Shown here: piece by piece, positions 9,605-18,878 of the stretch | Layout of the letters: each line of letters begins with the position of its first letter | How positions within the stretch are numbered: position 1 is the stretch's first letter | NCBI GenBank assembly: GCA_016987375.1 | Contig: PJRA01000353.1 | Span: 323,197-350,023 of the forward strand | Direction of reading: 5' to 3' | Length of the DNA stretch: 26,827 nt | Source of the DNA: Brachionus koreanus | Lineage: Eukaryota > Rotifera > Eurotatoria > Ploima > Brachionidae | Program-made: the position numbers and the translations under genes | The notes under the pieces: generated by a model | What the model was told of the DNA's origin: nothing | Seen by the model: the letters and a program-made list of their open reading frames with translations, nothing else | Databases searched by the model: none

Positions 9605-11269
9605 TCAATCTTAATAACAAGAAATTAAGAAATCTAATTCGCCTTGAGACCCACAAACATGATCATGTTAAAAACAAACATCAATCTAAGTAAGCTAAAA
9701 GACAATAGCTCAAAAATGTTTTGGAAGAAAATAATTAAAATTAGAAAAACACGGAATAGCATAAATAACTTGTCAAGCAAACTTGATATTAGTGATTTCT
9801 CAGAATTCTATGCTGAGTTGTTCTCGCATCAAGACCCTCACCAAGAAATTCAAAACAAAGTACAGAATCACTTCCTGAGATTGAAAGAGGTCACCTATGA
9901 TCCCCTATTTAGTGAAGAAGATATTAAGAAGACTTTAAATGATTTAAAGCGGAGCAAATCGGCTGGATACGACGAGATTTCCAATGAATTCTACTATTAT
10001 GGCTCATGCAGAACTCTCATTTCAATTAAAAAGTGGTTCTTTAATGCTTCATTAAGCTTTGGTTACTTACCAGAATTATTTAATATTTCAATGGTTCACC
10101 TATTCCAAAAAAAAAGAATTATCAATAGCCCAAGTGACTTTCGTCCATTCCCAGTTTCTAATTCATTAGCTACTATTTTAAGATTACTTTTACTGAATTA
10201 GATGGATTGCCTAAGTAAAATAAGTATTAATCAATTTGGTTACAAAAAAAATATTTCATGCAAGCATGCGTATTTTTTAGTAAATGAAACTATTAACTTC
10301 TATAGACAAAACAATTCAAAACTTCATGTCCTCTTTTTAGATGCAAGTAAAGCTTTTAATAAGCTATGGAGAGACGGGCTCTTTTATAAGCTTATTAATA
10401 ACATACCAAATGAAATATGGCGTCTTTTATACTACTATTACAGTATCTCTAAAATCAGTGTGAAATATCAGAACAAAGTAGGGGATATGATAGCAACAAC
10501 TGAGGGGGTTTAACAAGGAGGCGTTCTATCTCCCTACTTATTTAACTTTTATTAATGACTTACTAAATGAATGTATTGACCTAAAACTTGGCGCATCTAT
10601 TAATAAGGTGAATTTATCAATTGTAGGTTATTGTGATGATATTCTAATACAAGCAACTGCATCTCGATATTGTCGATTACTCCTGGACATCTGTTCAAAG
10701 TACGCTTAAAACTGAAAAATAGATTTTAATCAGNNNNNNNNNNNNNNNNNNNNNNNNNNNNNNNNNNGTGGAAAAAAGTTGAGAGGAGCTTTTACTCTTT
10801 ATATGGACTTAGCTGTAAACCAAAATAGGCATGTCCTAATCTAGTAAGCTTTCTCTATAAACAGTTTTGTCAAGCAATTTTTCGATATCATCTGGTTTTG
10901 GTCTATATAAGTGAAAATAAACTAAATGAACTAGACATAAGACAAATTTTATTAATTAAAAGAGCTGTAGAAATCAAGAAATTTTCCAGAATCAGATCTT
11001 TGTTAGAAACCTTACAGTAACAGATGATTGAACAACTATACACAAAACACAAAATATTCTTTTTAAAGCAAATAAAGAACAGCTCAGTGTGCTGGAATAT
11101 CTTGACCTTCCTTCACGGAAATTATGAAAAGTTTGATCAGAATAATACCTCCTTTTGCAAACAACTTAATAATGTGGAGAAAAAGACTCATATTGATGTT
11201 TTGGATTATAGTTCGAAGACTTCTCTAGCAATAATTGATTATTATTTATTGAGGAAAATCGTGGTCTAG
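9605..11269 (+). pseudogene. degenerate LINE reverse transcriptase
   Basis: A broken ORF2 of a non-LTR retrotransposon. After a frameshift near 9670, the frame from 9644 shows the usual pre-RT sequence (FSEEDIKKTLNDLKRSKSAG), then a TAG at 10199-10201. The same frame continues through FLDASKAF (the first catalytic Asp block), a stop at 10511-10513, and QGGVLSPYLFN. After another frameshift comes GYCDDIL (the YADD box, with Cys for Ala) at about 10630, then two more stops. Beyond the N gap the frame continues with two stops and a C-terminal KLNELDIRQILLIKRAVE block, to 11269. The endonuclease domain is absent, so it is 5'-truncated. It cannot encode an active enzyme. The LINE clade is not resolved by eye. 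Confidence 0.85.
10734..10767. other. assembly gap (34 N)
   Basis: A run of undetermined bases inside the LINE. The reading frame resumes beyond it, but the true gap length is unknown. Confidence 1.
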
Positions 11270-12453
11270 TTGATTCAGTGAAAATTATTGTTTCCCAAAT
11301 TAAATTAAATATGGAATTAAGCCTAACCTACTATAATTTTTTTTATTTATTAAATGATCTGCTAAAGATAGATTTTTTTATAAAATTGTGTCTTATTTTA
11401 AAAAACCTTTCTACTAAATTCATATCTTAGGTATAAACTCATCTAGTTAAATTAATAATTGTAAAAAAGACATTAATTTGATTATAATTTTTTATAATTG
11501 GAATGAAAATTTTACCAATTAATTCAAATTCATTCAAATTCTTTTTTTTTAATTCAAAAATGAATTATTTCAATGTTAAATTAATATATTTTTAAATTTT
11601 GAACATTAGTTAAAAATTTTTTATCCTATGTCGTCAACTAAAAGTCGAAAATGCACTTAAATATTTTCAAAAATGCTTCTTTTACGACATTAAGAACATG
11701 ACTTAAATTAAAAGTTTCAACCAGTGTTCATTTTAAAAGAACATGTCATTATTGTGCATTGTTGAATAAAATGACATGTCTTAATATCGATCAATATCAT
11801 TATTAGTTTTTTTGATTATTTTAATTTGTGGTTCGGTTTTTGTTCTAACTCTTTTCTTTTTTTTTTAAATGGATAAAAAAATTCTTTTGTATATTTTGAG
11901 ATTTTTATTAACGATTTTTAGCTTATTTATAAAAAAATTTTTCCATATAAAAAACAAGCAAAATGAAATGAATATTCTTATTGCTATAATTCAAAATTAT
12001 TTAAGAACACAGTTTAGTACCATTAGATACTGTAATCACCGAAAATTTGTGTTGGCCGTCATGGCTGTGAACCTGTGAACCCCCTGATCATTATAATTAA
12101 ACGATTTTAATGATTGATAAGTCAGAAAGGAACTGGATAAAATATTTTGACGGAAAAAATTCATATATTAATTTTATCCTATTTTAATACTGAAGAAATT
12201 AATTCATAACCAATTCTAGAGAATTAAAAAAAAAATTTCAATATTTTGTTTAATATCTAGATCAGAAAAATATCTTTTTTTAAACAAAAAAAAATTATTA
12301 ATATAAAACACTTTGACTGGTGACCTGGATCCTTAAGGTATCCAAGTGACCGAGGTGTCATTTGACAGCGCTTTTTTAACCTTGAATTTGGCTTTTTAAA
12401 ATCGAAAAAAGCTTTAAAATTGACAAAGTAATGTCACTTTGAAAAAGTCATTT
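11270..12453. other. AT-rich intergenic stretch
   Basis: No gene is supported. It contains a 10-bp inverted repeat (acatgtcatt / aatgacatgt) around 11742-11785. A short moderately GC-rich patch lies near 12316-12375, which may be another repeat fragment. Confidence 0.4.
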
Positions 12454-13491
12454 TGCCATCTCTTTGAACAAGACAAAAATTTTGTTTTAAAACAATGTTT
12501 TTTAAAAAAATCATATTTTCGAATATTTGCCTGCTTATTGATTTTAAATGTCCATTTATATAAATTGATTTTTTTAGGAATGATTTTTTTCTTAGACTAA
12601 TTGTATTTTATCATTGAATATCTAAAATTGTAAATAGAAACTATGGCACTTTTTTAATTTTTTTGGTACCATTTACACAAAATTGTGTAATTTTTATATT
12701 TTTATGCAAAACACAGTGCCCCTTATTTGACGGGTCACTGAGCAAGTGGTCGGCGATCGGCCTTAGCTTAGAATTAATAAATAAATAAAATAAATTGATT
12801 TTAATCTTTTGAAAATGTTTTTATTCAGCAAGTGTTCATCTAAGGACGCTTTGTATAAATTGACAAATAGCATGTCTATTTCGCTATTGATATCTGTTGA
12901 CTCATATGAAAATGTTAGCAAGTTTTTCTTGAAAATTGTATTGACCTGGCCATTAATATAAAAATTTTTAATTCTACTATTGGAAAAAAGAAAAGAACTT
13001 GTATTCAGACTATAAGTGCAATCGAAATAAAAAATAAGATCATGGACATGTTTGAAAATAGCAATTGAATTAGATGATAAATTTGTGCCATTTGAAGAAA
13101 AATTTTCGAAAATTAGATTAATTTTAGATTGGGAAAATAAAAGATCGATGATAAAATCATCGAAAATATTCAAGTCACTTTTAATACCTTTTATATTTAA
13201 AAAATTTAAGTCAACTGAACTGTAACCATCAGAAATAGAGCTCAAATTGAGAGAGTTATCTAAATAAATAGGGTTTTTTGGTGAGAGCATAATTATTTTA
13301 TTAATAAAGTAAGAAATTTTCAAACAGTCAAAATCAATTTCAGTAAATGAATTAAACTGCTCGATGTAAATATTCATCAAATTTGGAGTAAATTTTAGGC
13401 TCACAAATTTAGAAAATTGGTCACAGTTATTCTCTTGACTACCTATTAAAAAACAATGACTTAAAATGTAATATACATAGACAAATTTCAT
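12454..13491 (-). pseudogene. truncated copy of the leucine-rich 7TM receptor
   Basis: The ATG is at 13491-13489. The first 234 codons match the receptor at 18879-21146 with about 11 amino-acid changes. The frame then meets a 217-base insertion (12573-12789) and stops at 12763. Beyond the insertion, receptor sequence continues from 12572 to about 12454 and ends abruptly in unrelated DNA, so the Cys-rich linker and all seven membrane segments are missing. About 170 bases of upstream DNA are also shared with the intact gene, so this is a DNA-level duplicate and not a processed copy. A secreted ectodomain-only product from the 242-codon ORF cannot be excluded, but decay is simpler. Confidence 0.88.
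12573..12789 (+). mobile_element. 217-bp retroposon with 13-bp target duplication
   Basis: The sequence ataaattgatttt lies on both sides (12560-12572 and 12790-12802) but only once in the intact receptor (around 20443-20455), which is the empty site. The insert ends on the right in an (AAAT)-like tail, so it was reverse-transcribed in plus orientation. It has no ORF. A GC-richer patch near its 3' end (about 12729-12768) includes a weak tRNA A-box-like string. It is a SINE or a 5'-truncated LINE 3' end. Confidence 0.85.
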
Positions 13492-13924
13492 TTTTGAATT
13501 TTTAGTCTTTTTTTATTTAAATTTTTCTATTTAGATATTTTATATTTTTAGAATTATCTTTGCTTTTAATATTAAAGAATTATTTTACATTAAATTGGTA
13601 TCAAAAGCATTAAAGACTACACATTGGAATATTAAAATAAATAAATCGATAAAACATTTAAATATTTTTGGGCATCAATTTTCTTTTCAATCCAAAAACC
13701 TATAAAATATTCCTACTGCAATTTTCTCCTGACTTAAATATTAAATTAAAAATTGTACAGAATTTTATTATTTATTTGTTTATCTTTACCAAGCTAAAGC
13801 TCCTATAAAATAAAAATAAACATTTTGATAATTGTTAAACAAAAAGTTCTATAAAACTGATTTGTGGAAAGTGAATCATCCTTAATAATTTGACTTTCAA
13901 AATTTGGAAATTACCGCAAATAAA

Positions 13925-14037
13925 ATAAAATTTATTTATTTATTTATAAATCTTTGAGGGTCGGGTAGTTAACCCGAAGTGCTTGCAATCGAAACTAAAT
14001 GAGAGTTTGAACCAATACACTACAGGACCTACTAACC
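13925..14037 (-). mobile_element. tRNA-like SINE
   Basis: Read on the minus strand, a head of about 80 bases has an A-box-like TAGTGTATTGG and, 27 bases further, a B-box-like GTTTCGATTGC (9 of 11 to the consensus GGTTCGANNCC). A (AAAT)n tail (aaataaataaataaa) follows. Head plus short-repeat tail is the plan of a tRNA-derived SINE. It cannot be a working tRNA: box spacing is short and no clean cloverleaf forms by eye. Target duplications are ambiguous because both flanks are TTTATTT-like. Confidence 0.55.
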
Positions 14038-15221
14038 ATTTATTTAAAATACAAAAAGAATTTTTTTAATTTATAAATAACATTTTGCAAATAAAATATA
14101 TAAAAAATTGGATAAAGACTATTTTAGTACCTTTTATATTTTTTAATTTTTATATTTTTGCATATTCTGTCCTTTTAAGAAGATAAAACTAACTATCACA
14201 ATAGTTTGGGAAAATGACAAAATAAGATTAAACAAAACTTTAACAGAATATTTTCAAAAAAAAAAAAATATCAAAAGCATCAAATGCTTATCCAAAGTTA
14301 ATAAACAAAGAGACAATTCTTTATTTTATTTATTTCACTTATATATAATTGTTGGACAAGAATATCAATATCTAAAACAATGTTGTCCATAAAATCTTAT
14401 TCGATTTAAAAAAGAAAGATATTTGTTTAGCAAATAGCTTTTCAAATATTTTATCATAAAACAATCATAACATTTCCAAACAGCAAACAAACTAAGTAAA
14501 TTATTTCGTAAAATCAATTCAACAATAAATAGTTTTAAGTACAATTACAAATTGACAAAATATCGCTTTAAATTAAATGTACTCTTGAAAAACTGTTTGT
14601 GTCCTTTTAGTTATGATAACAGCAAACAATCTAATTAACAAATTCTAATATTTAAGCAAGATAATTTTTACAAGTTTCAACTGAATGATATTAAAGCGAA
14701 ATTAAAATGAAACAAGATCAAATCAATTTTTTGTGCCAGAATTTTAAGCAAAATAAAATGTCTTTAAGCTAAATTTTAGACGGACAATAATGATAAAAAT
14801 AAAAGTAGTTAATTAGAAACAAATAATTTACGTTTGAAAAGAATTTATTACATAAATTTTAAGTACTCAAATTAATTAGTAAAAAACAAATCATTTAAAA
14901 AAATGATTTTATGAAAGAAATTTAACAGATAACAAAATTCATAAAAAGATCTCTCCTAAATTTGTTTCAGTTATTGATAATGGCACAAACTACTTGCAAA
15001 AGCCGATATCCCTAACAAATTCGAAGAGTTTGAACCAAATTTTAAATTAAAACCATACCAATCAGAACCATTATTTTATGTGCAATTGTTTTAAAATTAA
15101 TTGAAGTAGTTTTTTTACAGTTAGATTTTTTCAATAAATTTTAAACTTATTTATAGTTACATTTTTAAAAGCTTAAAATTATTTAAATTGTTAATTTTTT
15201 TTGCTTAAAGAGCTAATTTTT
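14038..15221. other. AT-rich intergenic stretch
   Basis: No ORF, RNA gene or repeat is supported. Confidence 0.5.
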
Positions 15222-15472
15222 TTCGATTTCTTGTAGTTGGCTCTCAGAGGATATTCAAATTTTCTTTTTTTAAGACCTCGAGATAGAAATCGTGGCTCGA
15301 TATTTCAAGTTTTAGTGAAACCCTGATTTTTATTTTCAATCAAATACTAATACTTGAAATATTTTTGCCACGTCTTTCACACATAATGGATTTGCTTCTT
15401 TTCAAATAAGTCTCTATTTTCTACTATTATATTGGAATCAATTTTGCGTTGCTTAGCCAAAGATCCAATTTC
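15222..15472 (-). pseudogene. decayed coding fragment, unknown family
   Basis: After a possible TTTTAG acceptor, the minus strand from 15472 reads GSLAKQRKIDSNIIVENRDL and on to FEKKQIHYV before a TGA. A shifted frame continues KDVAKIFQVLVFD, and a later one reads EPRFLSRGLKKRKFEYPLR. The amino-acid mix is protein-like and charged, unlike the A/T noise around it. At least two frameshifts and several stops are needed. I do not recognise the family; a transposase or retroelement relic is possible. Confidence 0.3.
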
Positions 15473-15903
15473 TAAAATTAACAGATGTTGTGGAAATTTT
15501 ATTTAGAAATTTTTCTGGACTTAAACCATTTAGAAATCACAGGACTTTAGCTCAGTTAATCAGTCAGATACCGGTGTTTTTTTAGGAAAAAATAAAAATT
15601 GTTTGAATTCTGAAGTAGTTGCAGCAGACTTATGAGAAACACTATGTATGAGGACTTACAAAAAAGCGATTTTTCGCATTGCCATGATCATAATTCTAAA
15701 TTTTTATTTTTAAATTGGTTTCTAGTATTGGAAATAAACATATTTACAAATTTAGTTAATAAATATTTTTTTAATATTTTTAATTTAATGGTAGATAGTG
15801 GTATTCGTCCTCACAGCTGTACACAAGGCCTTTGGATTCAAGATCCTTAAGTGCTTCTAATGATCTACTGACTTAAATTCAATTGGACAATTACTTTTCA
15901 AAA
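15473..15903. other. stretch without a supported gene
   Basis: A 72-codon plus-strand ORF (15632-15850) lies here, but it has no domain, no splice context and an A/T-driven composition. I see nothing else. Confidence 0.4.
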
Positions 15904-16802
15904 TCAAAATCTATACAATCTAAAAGATTCACATGAATCAGAGCCAGTATTCTCAGTTTTACGACTTTGATCAAGTATTTCTGATTCACTCATCTGACGT
16001 AGTTTCATGAGCACAGAATTTAAGAAATTTTCACTTTTAGATTCATTTTCTTTGTTAGATTTTTGCTGATTTGTCTCAAAAACTCATTTTTTTTGTTTAA
16101 ATTTTCAAATTCTGCAAATGAAATAGATTTTTTTGAATAGATTTTTTCTGACAAAATAGAAGGAAGTATCATTTGAATAAGTTCTTCAGTTAACTCTGAC
16201 ACAGGAAACTGCATTTAATTCAATTCTTTGTTTATAAGTTCTAACATGACCTCTGATCAAAACTAAATCACCTTCAGATAACTAAAGTTGATGCTATCTT
16301 AATTTTTAAAATTGATTATTTTACCTTGGTTTGGTTCATATTGAATTAAATTATTGATTGAAGATTCCTTAATGCGCGATTGAATGGAATTTATTAGAGA
16401 ATACAACTCGTTAAATTGATTCTGAACGTTTTGACTGTTCGAAACGACAGACAAACTAAGTGAATCTTCATCAAAAATTGAATCCTTCCACAAAGTGGCG
16501 TTTATACTACCAGTCGAATCGTAAATTTTAAGTCTATAATGCTTTTCACTTTCAAAAATATTCACTATATTTCCACATATGCATACTTTGGATACAAAAA
16601 AATCATTAATTCGAGTTACAGACTTTTTTGTTAAATTATCTTATTGATGATAATTTAATTCATCGCATGGATCAGCATTGTTCAAGTCGAATATGTAAAA
16701 TCTTGAAAAAGATTGAAATCGAGTGTCTAAAATTGACTGATGAGGGCCATTTTTCTGATCACTCGGATCAATATCTGATCCTTTTGGTGCTTGATTTTCC
16801 AT
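15904..16802 (-). pseudogene. STN1: STN1-like CST-complex subunit, broken frame
   Basis: From ATG 16802, 53 codons include LDTRFQSFSRFYIFDL, matching the N-terminus of STN1 (OBFC1). After a TAA at 16643-16641 the same frame continues with an OB fold: KVCICGNIVNIFESE, then YRLKIYDSTGSINATLW. From 16281, in another frame, comes LSEGDLVLIRGHVRTY and QRIELNA, the last OB strands of STN1 (family: IEIGDTIRVRGSIRTY). A 43-nt GT-AG intron (16324-16282) separates the parts but its phase does not fit. Another shift leads to EELIQMILP (16188 on), and a fourth, near a T run at about 16085, to a Ser/Glu-rich tail ending at 15904. STN1 works with CTC1 and TEN1 in telomere protection and C-strand fill-in. 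Three frame breaks plus a stop mean a pseudogene, or indel errors in the assembly. The winged-helix C-terminus is not seen. Confidence 0.72.
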
Positions 16803-17094
16803 TATACTAAAAATAAGAATATAGTTCTTCTTTAAAAGAAAAAAATAGTCTTTTAAAATTCAATTAATTAAAATAATTTTAACAAAATTCTACTTTAATT
16901 TTAAGTTTTAAATAAAATCATATGTATTTTTTCTATTTTAAAAAACTATTCTATTTTTCCTTCGCATATAGGAAGTCTATTAATTGTCAATTAAAATTTA
17001 TAATTGAGATATCAAGTTTTTACTTACCGTAAAAAATTTAAAAATTTATTGACATAAAGTAAAATTAATAATAAAAAAAAATTAATGAAAAACT

Positions 17095-17105
17095 TTTATT
17101 TTATT
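17095..17105 (-). terminator. poly(A) signal of short gene, copy B
   Basis: Minus-strand AATAAAATAAA, 28 bases past the stop codon at 17135-17133. It is conserved with copy A. Confidence 0.5.
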
Positions 17106-17132
17106 CATTAGTAAAATAATAAAAAAATTGAT

Positions 17133-17237
17133 TTAGAAAAATCCAGCGAAAGATGATGATCCGCAACTTGGAGTTGGCAATGGCAAAGATGGAGCAGAGA
17201 ATTCTAATGGAGTAGCCAAATTCAATCCACAAGTCAT
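17133..17237 (-). CDS. short Pro/Ser/Leu protein, copy B (34 aa)
   Basis: ATG at 17237-17235, TAA at 17135-17133. The 34 residues start MTCGLNLATPLEFSAP and end SCGSSSFAGFF. This is the unexpanded form of the 127-aa protein at 7188-7571: the same N- and C-terminal ends, with the tandem repeat absent. The six base differences from copy A in aligned codons are all silent in this frame, while the 3' flank has gained indels; that argues for selection on the peptide. A TATA box sits 77 bases upstream. No known family is recognised. The peptide is too short for a confident call on its own; confidence rests on the comparison. Confidence 0.5.
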   Translation of the reverse strand: MTCGLNLATPLEFSAPSLPLPTPSCGSSSFAGFF

Positions 17238-17306
17238 TTTTTTAATATTCTGTTCAAATAAGAATTGCTATTAATTCAATGTGATTTTTCAAAAATTGAT
17301 AACTTC

Positions 17307-17314
17307 TTTTTATA
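17307..17314 (-). promoter_or_regulatory. TATA box of short gene, copy B
   Basis: Minus-strand GGCTATAAAAAGAAG, 77 bases upstream of ATG 17237. Motif and spacing are the same as in copy A. Confidence 0.45.
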
Positions 17315-17379
17315 GCCATTTATTAGCAATCCTAGCACATAATTGTTAAAACTTGGATTGTTTTTCTATTATCTATTTT

Positions 17380-17766
17380 TCGTTTATCTATTCGCGAGTA
17401 ATTCGATCACTCTATTATACTATTCACGGCTTATGGAGGCAAAAGGTTTTGTGAAATTTGGTACAGTTTGGAAAAAAAAAACAAATATTAAAGCTAGTAG
17501 AGCTAATAACATTTATAAATTCTCCAAATGCAATAAAGTGCAATATAAAAAGTTGCATCAATAGTTAAAGTAATTATGTTCATAATCTCTGCAAAATGGA
17601 CAAAGACCAAATTTGTCCAAATTTAAATAATATTAAATTTGTAGAGTTTTACCAGAATGTTCTTAAAATGCAAATATGGTTGAGATGAGCCTAACCATTT
17701 GCTATCAAAATTTCGAAAATATTTCCACTTCTTATCACAAGTAATGAAAAACGGTTTATCTGTAAG
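17380..17766 (-). pseudogene. mariner transposase remnant, copy B
   Basis: The minus strand from 17764 reads ITCDKKWKYFRNFDSKWLGS, the second-Asp block of a mariner transposase, and continues to a stop near 17630. Around 17450-17390, FASISRE, a stop and YNRVIELLANR give the C-terminal motif. This copy keeps about 170 bases between the two blocks that copy A (8022-8287) has lost, so copy A carries the further deletion. Both are inactive. Base identity with copy A is high over 17580-17770. Confidence 0.6.
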
Positions 17767-18109
17767 ATTTTTTTTTATTTTTTCTGAAGCCTCGTATAAC
17801 TACTATTAAATTTTTAAAACAACCTTATACAGTTCTTACTTTAAGGACATATAACTTTCAAAAATTCATTATTTTTATCTAAAATTTCTTATTATTTTTA
17901 TTTATATTAACTAAATAAACAAAAGGTTATACATATTATTTTGAAGAGTAATCGATTCAGTTTATATTAAAATATAAAATGACTTAAAGTTTCTGAATTA
18001 ACAAGATTCTAAAATTAAAAATATCAAATCTTCTAGAAAAAAGAAAATTACATATTCAGCTTAACATTTATTTTTTATTTCTTAAAATTATAAATGGAAT
18101 CGCAAAATG
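17767..18109. other. AT-rich stretch, end of the duplicated unit
   Basis: Similarity to the 8.3-8.39 kb region persists to about 17870 and then stops. Nothing else is supported. Confidence 0.4.
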
Positions 18110-18209
18110 AAAATAATTTTACTCTTTTAAATTTTCATATTTTTAGATTTTCTGAAAAATTGCACAAATAATCTGAAAAATATGAAATTTAAAAGTGTAA
18201 AATTATTTT
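18110..18209. repeat. 40-bp imperfect inverted repeat
   Basis: 18110-18149 and 18170-18209 are reverse complements apart from about one mismatch and two one-base indels, around a 20-base loop. The arms are A/T-rich but long enough to be non-random. Confidence 0.7.
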
Positions 18210-18235
18210 CTGATGGTTGCGGCCAAGTTGAGTTC

Positions 18236-18403
18236 TTAAATCTGTGCTTGTTCCATTCTGGTTCGGTTTGATCTGCAATATCTAAAAGATCCATTAGGGG
18301 ATTGGCTAGTAAGGTCTTGAGTTAATTGAGTCAAAGATGGCGAAGGAGGAACAATTAAACTTTGCTGTTCTAACTCCTCTTCGCTCTCGGACTTAGAAAA
18401 GAC
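18236..18403 (-). pseudogene. orphan C-terminal coding fragment
   Basis: 55 codons are open from just after a TAA at 18406-18404 to a stop at 18238-18236. The peptide has an acidic patch (KSESEEELEQQ), then Pro/Ser/Gln/Leu-rich sequence (VPPSPSLTQLTQDLTSQSP) and a basic end (RSNRTRMEQAQI). Base composition is far less A/T-biased than the surroundings, which is typical of real coding DNA. No upstream exon is visible and the preceding codons contain stops. It may be a last exon or a gene relic. Family not recognised. Confidence 0.4.
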
Positions 18404-18871
18404 TTAATCTTCCTTGGCTTGAAATTTAATCTTTTAATTTTAGTTTTAGCAAAGTCATTGATTTGCTAAAAGAATTCTCATTTTCTCAGATCCAGAAAAT
18501 CATAAAAATCGTTTTAAAATTTTGATAAAATTTAGTTAATTTAGTTATTTTGACAACAATTATCTTAAAAGACCAATATGAATGCATCATCATCTATCTA
18601 AATATCTTGAAAATTGAATCCAAGCCTGATAACAAAAGCTTTTTTAAAAGAATTTTAAGTAGAAAATATTAAAGCATATTATTAGAATTACTTGAATTAT
18701 TTTTTGATTAAATAAAAATTCTTTTGATATTTTAAAAAAGCAATAAAAATTTTATAATAGTTTATTAGATAGAATTAGAAAAATTTAAGCTATATTATTC
18801 TAAAAAATATTAATAAAACTTATTAATATGGCATTATAATACAACAAAAAAAGTATAAATTCTCATATCAA

Positions 18872-18877
18872 TTTATT
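18872..18877 (-). terminator. poly(A) signal touching the receptor stop codon
   Basis: Minus-strand AATAAA one base after the TAG (18881-18879), so the 3' UTR would be only about 15-30 bases. Confidence 0.45.
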
Positions 18878-18878
18878 T

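Noticed and set aside
11869..12078. 69-codon plus-strand ORF with a hydrophobic N-terminus
   Set aside because: Phe/Ile/Lys composition is what A/T-rich noise gives; no homology or splice context.
13925..14037. Functional tRNA gene
   Set aside because: B-box-like sequence is present, but spacing and pairing do not give a cloverleaf, and the 3' side is an (AAAT)n tail.
15632..15850. 72-codon plus-strand ORF
   Set aside because: No domain, no repeat relationship and A/T-driven composition.
16628..16810. 60-codon plus-strand ORF
   Set aside because: Antisense to the first exon of the STN1-like gene, which has recognisable homology.
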